Part shown: piece after piece, positions 37,517 through 46,609 of the stretch
Layout of the letters: each line of letters begins with the position of its first letter
How positions within the stretch are numbered: position 1 is the first letter of the stretch
Assembly (NCBI GenBank): GCA_943787535.1
Contig: CALSMU010000004.1
Span: forward strand, 186,001 to 250,000
Length of the DNA: 64,000 nt
Direction of reading: 5' to 3'
Source of the DNA: an uncultured Flavobacteriales bacterium
GTDB lineage: Bacteria; Bacteroidota; Bacteroidia; Flavobacteriales_D; Parvicellaceae
Made by a program: the position numbers and the translations under genes
Notes under the pieces: model-generated
The model's database searches: none
What the model saw: only the letters and a program-made list of their open reading frames with translations
Told to the model about the DNA's origin: nothing

Positions 37517-40500
37517 TTACTCATTCCCAAAAAAGTCTTTCCATCCTTTCCATCCTTTGTCTTTGTATCTTCTCTGTGGGTTGGACGGTATATTAGAAGG
37601 TCTATTTCCATTCTTGCTCCATTCCTCCCAGTGTGTTTTTGATTTAATGTCTATTGATTTGATATATAATTTAGCTTGTTCAAATGTTTTAAACTCATTT
37701 TCTGGAAGCCCTAAGAAGTCTCTCCAACCTTTCCATCCTTGCTCTTTGTATTTTCTTTCTGGAAAGGAAGGTATATCGGATGGTTTATTTCCTGATTTGT
37801 TATACTCTCTCCATTCACTCGAGGATGAAAAGTTAAGGCTTCGAACAAATAATTTAGCTTGTTCAAATGTTTTAAACTCATTTTCTGGAAGCCCTAAGAA
37901 GTCTCTCCAACCTTTCCATCCTTTGTCTTTATAGAAAGTGTCGCATGTAGTTGGTATGTCGGATGGTTTATTTCCTGATTTTGAAAACTTCCTCCATTCA
38001 TTAGAAGATGAAAAGTTAAGGCTTTGAACAAATGATTTTGCTTGGTCGAATGTTTTAAACTCATTTTCTGGAAGTCCTAAGAAGTCTCTCCAACCTTTCC
38101 ATCCTTTGTCTTTATATGTTCTTTCAGGCGAGGCCGGTATGTCTTCTGGTTTTCCCCCTGATTTTAAATACTCTCTCCATTCTCTATTGCTTTTTAATTC
38201 TAGTTTAGATATATAGATTTTTGCATCACTAAAAGGTTTGAAATTTAACCTATTAGTGGCGACATTTCCAGAACCTAACCAATCACCCCAACTTTCCCAG
38301 CCCTCGTCTTTGTAAACTCGAGGGGCATTTGAAGGAATGTCGTTTGGTTTTTTACCTGAAGTGCAATAATTTCTCCATTCCTGTTCACCATTTAATTTAA
38401 GTTTTTGCACGATTTCTCTAGCAACTTTAAACTCCTTGTAAGTTTTTAGCCTGTTTGCTACGTTATTTGTACCTAGCCAATCACCCCAACTTTTCCATCC
38501 TTTATTTTTGTAAATTCTATCAGGAGCTGTAGGAATATCATTTGGTTTTTTACCTGATATGAAATACTCTCTCCATTCGTTCTCTCCTTTTAATTCAAGT
38601 TTTTGTACAAATTTTCGAGCATCAGAAAAACTCTTGAACTCCTTAAGTTGGTTCGCAACTGTATATGTCCCAATCCAATCACTATAGCCTTCCCAACCTT
38701 TTTCTGCATATATCAAATTAGGATTGCTAGGAATATCAGCTGGTTTTTTACCTGAAGTGCAATACTTGCCCCATTCGTTTTGATTGGATAGGTTCAAAGA
38801 GTGCACAAACTCCCTTGCCTCCTCAAACTCCATCCAATTAAACTTAGAAAGCTTCTCCCAAACCTTTATTTGCAGTTGTTTGGAGAGTTCCCCTTCGTCC
38901 ATGTATTCAGACAACACCTCAAAATTAAACTGCTCTTCAATCTCTTTTTGAGCTTTTGTGTTTATCTCTCCCTTATCTTTAAAATACTCTACAATTCTTT
39001 CGTCGTTGGCTGCCAAACCTCTAACAACATTTAGTATTTCATTAAAGTTATCGTTGTCTATTTCAGAAGTGGCATCATCGTAAATTACAGGCAGAATAAC
39101 ATAACCCCATTCTTTCCCTTTTTTTTTTCTCAACGCTCTACCAAGCGCTTGTACAATATCAACTCTACTTTTACGAGGGTCGGCAAATACAATGCAATCT
39201 ATGTTAGGAACATCAACACCTTCAGTTAAACAACGTGCATTGGTAATTAATGCTTTTTCTGAACGTGCAAACTCCTGAACTATGTCATTTCTTTTGGTAG
39301 TAGCATCTTTACCAGATACCGTATAAGTGTCTATTGGCTGATAATCATAAGTATCTGTTATGTGCTGCTGTAAGTCTTTGTTTCTTCTTGCTTTCTCAAT
39401 AGAAGAGTGGAAAGACACAGCATTTTTAATATTAAAACGCTTCATAGCCTTTCTAAGGGCTAACATAGAAGCCAAAGAACGAGCCTCAGTTTCTTTCTTC
39501 CACTTGTCGTTTAATTGTACTAGGTTATTGTCTTTTATAAAGTCGGCTATCTCCGATTTCTTTACATCAATGGTTATTACCTTATAGTCTGTAAGCAGTC
39601 CCAACTCAATGGCTTCTTTAAAGCTCATTAACGCAAACGTATCTCCATAGACATCTTCATCATCCATAGAGATAATATCATCCTTTGAACCTGCATAAAA
39701 CCTTTCGGTAGCAGTCATGAATATCCGCTTAGAAATAGCGATATTCTTCTCAAACAGTAAATGGCTGAAAAGCTTCTTGTCTGAACCCACTGTTTTGTGC
39801 GCTTCATCAAATATTCCTATATCAAATGTGAAGTTTAACCTTTTAGAAATCTCTGCTATAATTCGCCCACTTTGATAGGTTGTGAAGATGATTTTTTCCT
39901 CATTAATATTGTCTTTTAACCACTGCTCAATGTATTCAGGATCTGTTTGGCAAGGAACTCCTAAATTCTCTGTGTATATTACTACATCATCATTCTTTCC
40001 AATTCCTTCATCCGAGCATATACAGAGCCATTTAACCTCTTTGTTTGTAGCGACAATTTCTCGCAAGTAAACTTCTAAGGTTTGTTTTACAAGAGACAAA
40101 CTAGGAACAGCAATCAAAGTAGATTTTGATTTTAACTTTTGGGTCATCCAAAATCCAGTTAAACTTTTACCAGCTCCACAAGGAAAGATTAGCTTTCCTC
40201 TTGAATGGTTTTCTTTTCCAAAGTATTTAACGGCTTCTTTAAGCGCTTTGGTTTGATGTTTTCTAGGTTGAAAAGGTTTTAGTTTAATCTCTTTTCCTTT
40301 AAGTTGGGCATGGGCTTGTTTGAAAAAGTCTTCATCTAGTTTTTGCCAAACATCAGACATTAACGTGCTAATCTTATCCGTCTTTATCTTCTGAAAATTC
40401 TTAGATGTAACATCCGCACTTGAACAGATATACCCAAGCGTTAGTTTTTTGTTGCTTTCAAGCAATGAAAGAAATGTTGAAACTTCCTTAAAAGTTACTG

Positions 40501-40798
40501 ATGAGGTTTTATCACTATGGTATTTGCATTGTATTGCATGATACTCTTTCCCTGTCTTTGCAATTAAATCAATCCCTAAATCTTGAGCGGGTAGGTTTAG
40601 GTGCTCTAAAACTTTAGAAGGCACTTCTGATAGCATCCAAACTTCATCATATAAGCTTCTGTGTTCTGGGTTAATTTGAAAGTAAAGTTTTGTCAGTAAC
40701 TCAAACGCATCACCTTTTACCTTGTTATTTTCAAGGTCAATGGCTGACTTGAAGTCTAGCCAGTTTTTGGAGGATGATATGAGGGTTTTTGTGGTCAA
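37517..40798 (-). CDS. Mrr-like nuclease-SF2 helicase fusion with seven integrase-type repeats, 1093 aa
   Basis: The N-terminus (about 25-110) is an Mrr-like nuclease with Asp77 and Gln90-Cys-Lys92 (AIQCKYH). A superfamily 2 helicase follows, with Walker A Lys211 (CGAGKSL), DEAH 331-334, TAT motif III at 362-364 and motif VI QALGRALR at 550-557. From residue 656 to the end there are seven repeats of about 61 residues (for example EWREYNKSGNKPSDIPS... GWKGWRDFLG), the type known as phage-integrase repeat units. Three adjacent units are nearly identical in DNA at 183-bp spacing. It probably tracks along DNA and cuts it. No methyltransferase gene is near, so self/non-self discrimination is not explained. 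Confidence 0.85.
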   Translation of the reverse strand: MTTKTLISSSKNWLDFKSAIDLENNKVKGDAFELLTKLYFQINPEHRSLYDEVWMLSEVPSKVLEHLNLPAQDLGIDLIAKTGKEYHAIQCKYHSDKTSSVTFKEVSTFLSLLESNKKLTLGYICSSADVTSKNFQKIKTDKISTLMSDVWQKLDEDFFKQAHAQLKGKEIKLKPFQPRKHQTKALKEAVKYFGKENHSRGKLIFPCGAGKSLTGFWMTQKLKSKSTLIAVPSLSLVKQTLEVYLREIVATNKEVKWLCICSDEGIGKNDDVVIYTENLGVPCQTDPEYIEQWLKDNINEEKIIFTTYQSGRIIAEISKRLNFTFDIGIFDEAHKTVGSDKKLFSHLLFEKNIAISKRIFMTATERFYAGSKDDIISMDDEDVYGDTFALMSFKEAIELGLLTDYKVITIDVKKSEIADFIKDNNLVQLNDKWKKETEARSLASMLALRKAMKRFNIKNAVSFHSSIEKARRNKDLQQHITDTYDYQPIDTYTVSGKDATTKRNDIVQEFARSEKALITNARCLTEGVDVPNIDCIVFADPRKSRVDIVQALGRALRKKKGKEWGYVILPVIYDDATSEIDNDNFNEILNVVRGLAANDERIVEYFKDKGEINTKAQKEIEEQFNFEVLSEYMDEGELSKQLQIKVWEKLSKFNWMEFEEAREFVHSLNLSNQNEWGKYCTSGKKPADIPSNPNLIYAEKGWEGYSDWIGTYTVANQLKEFKSFSDARKFVQKLELKGENEWREYFISGKKPNDIPTAPDRIYKNKGWKSWGDWLGTNNVANRLKTYKEFKVAREIVQKLKLNGEQEWRNYCTSGKKPNDIPSNAPRVYKDEGWESWGDWLGSGNVATNRLNFKPFSDAKIYISKLELKSNREWREYLKSGGKPEDIPASPERTYKDKGWKGWRDFLGLPENEFKTFDQAKSFVQSLNFSSSNEWRKFSKSGNKPSDIPTTCDTFYKDKGWKGWRDFLGLPENEFKTFEQAKLFVRSLNFSSSSEWREYNKSGNKPSDIPSFPERKYKEQGWKGWRDFLGLPENEFKTFEQAKLYIKSIDIKSKTHWEEWSKNGNRPSNIPSNPQRRYKDKGWKGWKDFFGNE
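37681..38106 (-). repeat. Tandem 183-bp repeat, three near-identical cores
   Basis: Cores of about 60 bases at 37681, 37864 and 38047 are separated by exactly 183 bases (61 codons) and are nearly identical, encoding the end of one repeat and the start of the next in the helicase C-terminus. Confidence 0.85.
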
Positions 40799-40941
40799 TA
40801 TTCAATGAAATTACTAGTTAAAGTTAAAGCTTTGGGTCAGCTACTTGTTTACTAAAAACCCCACTAAAACTCATCTTCTCCGTTATTATGAAATATAATA
40901 ATTTTGTTGTTAATTTATTATTTAATGGCTATTGTTTTAGT

Positions 40942-41340
40942 TTAATTATAATTTACAATTTTTATTCTAGTAGCAATTGAGTATGACCCATCCATAGGGT
41001 AAATATAAACTACTTCTTCTTCTTCATAGTTAAATATAAATAAATACTTATTTCCTTGATCACTTATAGTATAATAAACATCTTGTTCTACTTCATTAAT
41101 AGTACTATCAATATAGTATGTTGATGTAAGATTATTATTATATGTTGAATGCTCAAATGATGTCTTTAAATCATTAAAAACAAATCCACTTATAAAGTTT
41201 GTATCATATCTACAATCTGAATATAATCTAGTTACATCATCACGAAAACATATTTCATATTCTGCGGTATATACTCTTAATTGTGCTACACCTACCATTC
41301 CTAAGAACAGCAGTGCAACAATGGTTAATATCTTTTTCAT
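40942..41340 (-). CDS. Small secreted protein of unknown function, 132 aa
   Basis: A signal peptide (to about residue 19, GVAQ) is followed by a roughly 110-residue beta-rich mature part with two cysteines. No family is recognised. It is probable element cargo and lies between the defence operon and the sigma factor, with about 140 bases of non-coding DNA on its 3' side. Confidence 0.55.
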   Translation of the reverse strand: MKKILTIVALLFLGMVGVAQLRVYTAEYEICFRDDVTRLYSDCRYDTNFISGFVFNDLKTSFEHSTYNNNLTSTYYIDSTINEVEQDVYYTISDQGNKYLFIFNYEEEEVVYIYPMDGSYSIATRIKIVNYN

Positions 41341-41461
41341 AGTTTTTGTTTTAAAAGGTGAATGTTTTTAATGTTAAAAGGGAACATTATTAATAGACGA
41401 TTTTTGTTTTGGATTTGTATATCTGTTGTTCTGTTTTATGCCCATCTGTTTGTGTTGGCTA

Positions 41462-41671
41462 TTAGTTTAACTTGTCAATACTTACTACAACCCTTACATC
41501 GCAAAATTCAGCAATCACAGCATGGTAAATCAAACCATGAAATAAGTAAAGTTCATTTTTGTTGGTGCCTTCCATTTCTCCTAAGAAGAAGGAATTATCT
41601 TTTATATAGAAATAGTGTATGCTTGGGGAATATTCCCCATCGTCAAAATCAATAAATACTGTGTTTCTCAT
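41462..41671 (-). CDS. Small hypothetical protein, 69 aa
   Basis: The peptide (MRNTVFIDFDDGEYSPS...) is acidic with no signal or known motif. It is preferred over the opposing frame because its composition is protein-like. Confidence is limited by length. Confidence 0.35.
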   Translation of the reverse strand: MRNTVFIDFDDGEYSPSIHYFYIKDNSFFLGEMEGTNKNELYLFHGLIYHAVIAEFCDVRVVVSIDKLN

Positions 41672-41742
41672 GTTTTCTTTTTTTAGTTACTTTTATAGTT
41701 AATTGATTGGGAAAATGAGATGTCACCTTTTTATTAAAAAAA

Positions 41743-42537
41743 ATGTTTGAAGAAGATTTTTTGGATACAGAATACTTCGGATGGTTGAAAGGAAGAAGTT
41801 CTATTCAACCAAGTAATCAACTCCAAGTAATTCAGAAGTATTTCAGAAACCAATTAAGACTTGAGTTACGGAGCTTATTGTATTTTGAGGAAAGTGATGG
41901 TTTAGACACCGATGTTAAGTTGTCTCCAATAACACAGGACAAACCTATTCATTCCTTTGAAGAGGACAGTCCAATGCCGTTCTCAAAAGATAAGATTGAA
42001 AAAGTTCCAAGTGACCAGGATAAAGAAAATAATTTAATCATTGGTTTAGTTTTAAAGGATAACAAGGCTTATATAGACTTATACGAAACGGAGTTTTCTA
42101 AAATAAAGGCATTAGTGCTCAAAAATTCTGGAAGTTTTGAAGATGCCAAAGATGTATTCCAAGAAGCGGTAGTTCTTCTAGTAGAGAAATTATCACAAAA
42201 AGGGTTTAAGTTTACATCTAAGGTAAGTACTTACCTTTATTCGGTTGCTAGGTATTTGTGGATAAATGAACTTAAGACAAGATCTCTCCGTGCTAACAAG
42301 CTTCAGCGGTTATATGATACATGTGAAGTATATATTGTAGACTATAATTTTGATAATGAAAAGGAAGAAAGTTTATTGTCTAAACTCAGTTATTTAGGTG
42401 AAACTTGTATAAAGCTTTTAGAGTATTATTACTATAAAAATTGGGAATGGTTGGATATAGCTAATGAATTAGGGTATTCATCTTCTTCAAGTGCAAGAAA
42501 TCAAAAGTTTAAATGTTTGCAAAAAGTGATAAAATAG
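41743..42537 (+). CDS. ECF-type sigma-70 factor of element A
   Basis: The 264-residue protein has an unusual N-terminal extension of about 95 residues, then sigma region 2 (DAKDVFQEAVVLLVEKL, with the TYLYSVARYLW DNA-melting part) and region 4 (ETCIKLLEYYYYKNWEWLDI, a helix-turn-helix). It should direct host RNA polymerase to element or host promoters. Its stop lies inside the following gene (25-base overlap), so the two are coupled. No recognisable anti-sigma factor is present; the extension or the partner might provide control. Confidence 0.85.
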   Translation: MFEEDFLDTEYFGWLKGRSSIQPSNQLQVIQKYFRNQLRLELRSLLYFEESDGLDTDVKLSPITQDKPIHSFEEDSPMPFSKDKIEKVPSDQDKENNLIIGLVLKDNKAYIDLYETEFSKIKALVLKNSGSFEDAKDVFQEAVVLLVEKLSQKGFKFTSKVSTYLYSVARYLWINELKTRSLRANKLQRLYDTCEVYIVDYNFDNEKEESLLSKLSYLGETCIKLLEYYYYKNWEWLDIANELGYSSSSSARNQKFKCLQKVIK

Positions 42538-43739
42538 TGAATATTCCAGTCCGAAATGTAATTGAAATGATGGCTTTATGCCATCCAGAAATAGTTGTTT
42601 TATTAACTATGCAAAATCGATCGGATATTATCAATGCCCCTGCTTTTAGAGATGTTTTTGCAGGCTGGCCTGAAGTATTCATAAACATAGAACAGGAAGA
42701 GACCCAAGTCAAAGCTGAAAAAGAATGGATTTGCATTAACAATATAGAGAGGGAACGAACATTCTCTTTTTTAGAAAAGAATAAAGAATTTATCAATTGG
42801 AAAACATTTAGTATAAATGGAGATATAATGTGGAATAGTGAAGTTGTTTCAGCTTTTTCTGATCAAATAAATTTTGGGGTGACTTCTATAAACGATGACT
42901 ACCCGAGAACAGAATTGAAAGATATCGAAAAACGTGTTAGAAGAGGTGAACGGTTTAGCTCAAAAGTATATACAGATTATTGGAGCCGACTTGGAGCTGA
43001 CAGAATACATGATGTATCAAGGATTAGGTGTGAAATGGGGGGGCTGAGCTCAAACCCAAAGTTAATTATTAATAATTGGTTGTTAGAGAGGTATAAGGAA
43101 AAATGGGATTATTATGCGCTTATACATAATGTTAGTTTGGATTGGGACTTGGAGTCTTTTCTTTTTGTTAAAGACTTTTACCTTTCGAGGGAAGATATTT
43201 TTCCATTAGATCATCCTGTTATGGCATATTCATTTAATCAGAATTTTAACGTTAGGCGTAGAAACTGCTTAGTTCTGCCTCGTTTCAGGATGATCAGTAA
43301 TGTTTTTCAAAAAAAAATAAGTTTAGATGACACATATTATTTGCTTCAAAAGCTTAATGCTTGTAGTGTCGATGTAAAACGAATGCAATATTTATATAGG
43401 TGTGATTACCAGTTTGATAAAAACTATGATCACTCTTTTATTAAGCCTAAAAAACCATATACAATTAAGATGAAGGCGTCTTTTAATAATTTAAATGTTG
43501 AGATTATTAATTGGTTCAAGCATGTAGACCCGGTCGAGTTTAAATTAATACTCTCAAAAATAGATTTAGAAAAAGTGAATCTTATTAAGTCTAAATTTAT
43601 TAATATTGAAGAGGGTAGAGGCTTGTGGGGAGTTAAGGTTAAAGAGCCCAGATCTGATTCATCGCCAAGTTTTAAGGATTTTTCTGGTCTATGTCCCGGT
43701 TGCGATTGCTCACCTTGTGAATGCAGCGATCCATTTTAA
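42513..43739 (+). CDS. Sigma-coupled protein with C-terminal cysteine cluster, 408 aa
   Basis: The gene overlaps the sigma factor gene by 25 bases. The product is soluble with no signal peptide, and its last residues are LCPGCDCSPCECSD, five cysteines in a C-x2-C-x-C-x2-C-x-C pattern that could bind zinc or an iron-sulphur cluster. The rest has no family I recognise, including a Tyr-rich stretch near residues 275-310. Its position suggests a regulator or target of the sigma factor, perhaps a redox- or metal-sensing anti-sigma factor; this is speculation. Confidence 0.6.
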   Translation: MFAKSDKIVNIPVRNVIEMMALCHPEIVVLLTMQNRSDIINAPAFRDVFAGWPEVFINIEQEETQVKAEKEWICINNIERERTFSFLEKNKEFINWKTFSINGDIMWNSEVVSAFSDQINFGVTSINDDYPRTELKDIEKRVRRGERFSSKVYTDYWSRLGADRIHDVSRIRCEMGGLSSNPKLIINNWLLERYKEKWDYYALIHNVSLDWDLESFLFVKDFYLSREDIFPLDHPVMAYSFNQNFNVRRRNCLVLPRFRMISNVFQKKISLDDTYYLLQKLNACSVDVKRMQYLYRCDYQFDKNYDHSFIKPKKPYTIKMKASFNNLNVEIINWFKHVDPVEFKLILSKIDLEKVNLIKSKFINIEEGRGLWGVKVKEPRSDSSPSFKDFSGLCPGCDCSPCECSDPF

Positions 43740-43868
43740 TTCAAGAAATCAAATTAAGTTCCTTTTATTGAGTAAAACTATTCTACATTTTCTAGCTAGA
43801 CTGAAAGGGGGTATGAGAAATCTAAATGGAAAAGAAAGCGTGAGGCATAAATAGGTCCGAAATATTAT

Positions 43869-43894
43869 TAGTTTGCACAAATGTTTTCACAATG
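43869..43894 (+). repeat. Arm-type repeats, right end of element A
   Basis: AGTTTGCACAAATGTTTTCACAA carries two imperfect direct copies of the TTTGCAC repeat seen at the left end (26575-26600). Confidence 0.5.
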
Positions 43895-43903
43895 CCCACA
43901 TAA

Positions 43904-43945
43904 AAAAACCTCAACTAACTCATTATAAGTCTGTTGAGGTTTTTA
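43904..43945 (-). terminator. Element-borne terminator next to the central att site
   Basis: A 12-base stem (AAAAACCTCAAC / GTTGAGGTTTTT) is almost identical to the hairpin at 52396-52436. It sits where a transcript from a tRNA gene restored by element A would end. Confidence 0.75.
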
Positions 43946-43948
43946 TTA

Positions 43949-43964
43949 AGAGGTCTCTGCCGGA
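43949..43964. repeat. att site between elements A and B (tRNA-Cys 3' tail copy)
   Basis: AGAGGTCTCTGCCGGA is identical to 52441-52456 and to the core at 26448. It is the junction of the two elements. Confidence 0.88.
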
Positions 43965-44077
43965 CGTCAAACAGTTTATTTCATTTAACTACATATATTG
44001 ATTTTACTGCCTTAAAAACCTTTAATTATAGGGCTTTATATTGTTGAAAGTAATATGAAGTTAAAATAAGTTAGGAG

Positions 44078-44102
44078 ATTGTGGGGTAAATTGTGGGGTA
44101 AA
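44078..44102 (+). repeat. Arm-type repeats, left end of element B
   Basis: Two tandem copies of ATTGTGGGGTAA are found here; the same 24 bases recur at the right end (52361-52384) in the same orientation. Confidence 0.75.
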
Positions 44103-44134
44103 TATTATATTTGAAATAATTAAATATTTCACAT

Positions 44135-45424
44135 ATGGCCAACATTAAATTTTTACTTAATAAGGGATTGAAAATTAAGAATAGGGATAAACAATATCCT
44201 ATTTATGTTAGGTATAGAATGGGGAGGCTAATTGATTTTAGTGCTTCAATAGGATTCAAAGTTTTTCCCGATTGGTGGGATACAGAAAAACAACGAGTAA
44301 AGAACAAAGCGATCATAAAAGATAAGACCAATATTAATCGATTAATATCTGATTTGGATACTCATCTTTCTGATTTTGAAATTGACAATAAACAACAAGG
44401 AATTACTCCGAGTTATGCAGATGTAAAAAACCATTATCATGCTTATTTTAAAAAGCCAGTCACTTCTGAAGAAAAGCCAATGACTCTTTTTGATTCAATA
44501 GATGAGCAGATTGAAAATGCTGAAAACCATAAAATTGTAGAACCTTCAACAATCAATTCGTACAAGGTCACAAAAGAAATATTATCTCAATTTAATATTA
44601 AAGAAAGAAAAATAGATTTTAATTCTATCAACCTTGAGTTTTATTATGACTTTATTAAGTGGTGCAACAAGAAGAAGTTATCGAAAAATTATGTAGGCAA
44701 ACATATCAAGACTTTAAAAACCTTTATGGCATATGCTGTTGATGTCGAAAGAAAATATACAGACAACTTTGCATTTAAGCATAAAGAGTTTAAGGTTTTG
44801 AAAGAGGATGTTTATAATGTTTATTTAACAGAAGAGGAGCTCCGAAAAATTTGGGACTTAGATTTAACACATTTACCTAAACATGATAATGCTAGAGATT
44901 TATTCTTGATAGGAGCATACACTGGTCTGAGGGTTTCAGACTACAATCATTTGAAAGTTCAAGACATGAAAACTGTAAATGGAGTTGAAATGATAAGTGT
45001 GAAAACTAAAAAGATGAAAAGAAGAGTTGCTATTCCTATACATCCTATTGTAAAGATGATATTTAACAAAAACGATGGCAACACACCCAAGAAGATGCCT
45101 GACCAACACATTAATTATAAAATCAAAGAAGTTGCTGAGAATTGCGGTATTGATGGTGTAGAATTTGTAACTAAGACTATTGGAGGTAAGGAGGTCACGA
45201 ATAAATTTTATAAGTACGAATTAATCAAGACACATACTGCAAGAAGGAGTTTTTGCTCAAATGCTTATTTGGCTGGAATGGACACGATTGATATTATGAG
45301 CATAAGTCAGCATAGAACAGAATCAGCCTTTATGAAATATATTAAACTTTCTCCTGAAGATATAGCAATTAAGATGAGTAAGCATAAATTTTTTAAAGAT
45401 GCTTCTGTTTTAAAGAAAGCATAA
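44135..45424 (+). CDS. Tyrosine recombinase (integrase) of element B
   Basis: The 429-residue protein has the same architecture as the element A enzyme. Catalytic residues are visible as Arg in TGLRVSDYN, His-x-x-Arg in HTARRSFCSN, His in SISQHRTES and Tyr in FMKYIK. It shares motifs with the element A integrase but has a diverged core-binding region, in line with the different arm repeats next to each gene. The two enzymes use the same tRNA target core. The gene begins 170 bases inside the att repeat. Confidence 0.93.
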   Translation: MANIKFLLNKGLKIKNRDKQYPIYVRYRMGRLIDFSASIGFKVFPDWWDTEKQRVKNKAIIKDKTNINRLISDLDTHLSDFEIDNKQQGITPSYADVKNHYHAYFKKPVTSEEKPMTLFDSIDEQIENAENHKIVEPSTINSYKVTKEILSQFNIKERKIDFNSINLEFYYDFIKWCNKKKLSKNYVGKHIKTLKTFMAYAVDVERKYTDNFAFKHKEFKVLKEDVYNVYLTEEELRKIWDLDLTHLPKHDNARDLFLIGAYTGLRVSDYNHLKVQDMKTVNGVEMISVKTKKMKRRVAIPIHPIVKMIFNKNDGNTPKKMPDQHINYKIKEVAENCGIDGVEFVTKTIGGKEVTNKFYKYELIKTHTARRSFCSNAYLAGMDTIDIMSISQHRTESAFMKYIKLSPEDIAIKMSKHKFFKDASVLKKA

Positions 45425-45554
45425 ATTTAGAATGTGCTTTACCATCTTAGCTGTGCCCATAAGATTATATGTAGTTCTGGACTGAACAACAAGCAAAGAA
45501 AATAAGTCTATCTAATAAAATAGGATAAATTTACTTTATCAAATTATTTGCGAA

Positions 45555-46247
45555 ATGAAAAACATATATAATTACCTTGAATCTTGCGAGAACTTAATAT
45601 TGTCCTTCAGTAACCTGAATAATCACTACAAAGAACATCCTGAGCATAAGAAGAACTTGTTTCTTGTTGGAGGGTTAGCTAAAGAGTTGTTACCCCATTA
45701 TAAAATGTGGACTAACTCATCAAAAAAAATAAAAGCAGAATTAAAAGAGTTGTATCTAAACAATGATGTTGTTAAAATAGAAAGGATCCAAAATGAATTG
45801 AGAAAAATTGAAGAGAGAGTAAATAACACCATACTATTAAAAGATGATCTTGATGAACATAATAATATAAAATGTAAGCGGTTCTGCAAAGAAACAAAAG
45901 AGCTTGTCGAATGGTTTAATGAAATTAAAGGTTCACTAATTATATCCAAATCAAGTTTGAATGCATCCGATTTACCCGAAATAGATTTAACCACACAAAA
46001 AGAACAAATACGTCTTATTTATGACTTGGGAATTATCGACTTTTTACAAAACAAATATCCTAAAACATTGAACAACAATAACAGTCAAGTTGCACACCTA
46101 GTATCAAAAATATTAAAATTAAAATACATATCAGTTCAACCCTCAATTAATGAATTGTTAAGTGACAAGGTAGGTAAGAATTACCCCAAAGAAACATCAA
46201 AAACAAAGGCAATAATTGACAAACTTAACGCAAATGAATCAAAATAG
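45555..46247 (+). CDS. Uncharacterised helical protein of element B, 230 aa
   Basis: The product is charged and largely helical, with a coiled-coil-like segment (about 55-95). Its last third (GIIDFLQNKYPKTLNNNNSQ, then SVQPSINELLSDK) resembles a C-terminal module common in Bacteroidota mobile-element proteins of unknown role. It lies between integrase and HTH genes, the position held by unrelated small genes in element A, and may take part in regulation. Confidence 0.6.
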   Translation: MKNIYNYLESCENLILSFSNLNNHYKEHPEHKKNLFLVGGLAKELLPHYKMWTNSSKKIKAELKELYLNNDVVKIERIQNELRKIEERVNNTILLKDDLDEHNNIKCKRFCKETKELVEWFNEIKGSLIISKSSLNASDLPEIDLTTQKEQIRLIYDLGIIDFLQNKYPKTLNNNNSQVAHLVSKILKLKYISVQPSINELLSDKVGKNYPKETSKTKAIIDKLNANESK

Positions 46248-46315
46248 GGAACTTTAATAAATCCCTATCAAATCCCTAAACTCTATTTGCTCATATCTAA
46301 TTAATAAAAGAAGTT

Positions 46316-46609
46316 ATGAGCGAGTTAAAAGTAGTTACAGTAAGTCTAAGTGTTGTCGAGACTTTAGTTAATGATAGTAATCAATTATTCTATGATAAAC
46401 TATCCAAGCAATTAGGAGAAACACAAAACCAAGAGAAAGAAATACTAACACGTAAAGAGGTTGCTGACCTATTAGGCATCAGTTATCCATGCATGTATGA
46501 TTGGATCGAGAATGGCTATCTAAAACCTTATAAGATGGGAAATAGAACTTACTTCAAGTATTCTGAAGTAATGGAGACTTTGTTCAGTTCTAATCCTCAT
46601 GTGTCATGA
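46316..46609 (+). CDS. Helix-turn-helix (excisionase/MerR-like) protein of element B
   Basis: The 97-residue protein ends in an excisionase-type winged HTH (LTRKEVADLLGISYPCMYDW, then GNRTYFKYSEVME). It is the counterpart of the 28717-29004 gene. The stop overlaps the start of the replicase gene by 4 bases (ATGA), so synthesis of the two proteins is coupled. Confidence 0.82.
   Translation: MSELKVVTVSLSVVETLVNDSNQLFYDKLSKQLGETQNQEKEILTRKEVADLLGISYPCMYDWIENGYLKPYKMGNRTYFKYSEVMETLFSSNPHVS

Larger units (their letters stand above)
26448..43948. mobile_element. Integrative element A at tRNA-Cys (about 17.5 kb)
   Basis: The segment lies between two copies of the tRNA-Cys tail. A tyrosine recombinase gene sits 160 bases inside the left copy, and short repeats flank both ends inside the att sites. 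Gene order from the left: integrase, two small genes, helix-turn-helix protein, 63-aa protein, TV-Pol-like replicase, replicase remnant, T9SS adhesin, GIY-YIG repeat nuclease, nuclease and helicase pair, two small genes, ECF sigma factor with partner. There are no conjugation genes, so transfer probably needs a helper or is by another route. Confidence 0.85.

Noticed and set aside
35138-38106. CRISPR array suggested by regular repeats
   Set aside because: The repeats are in frame in coding sequence (144-183 bp units), with no short palindromic repeats or unique spacers.
41362-41655. Plus-strand ORF of 97 aa
   Set aside because: It is the opposite-strand shadow of the small gene at 41462-41671; its His/Cys-rich composition is not protein-like.
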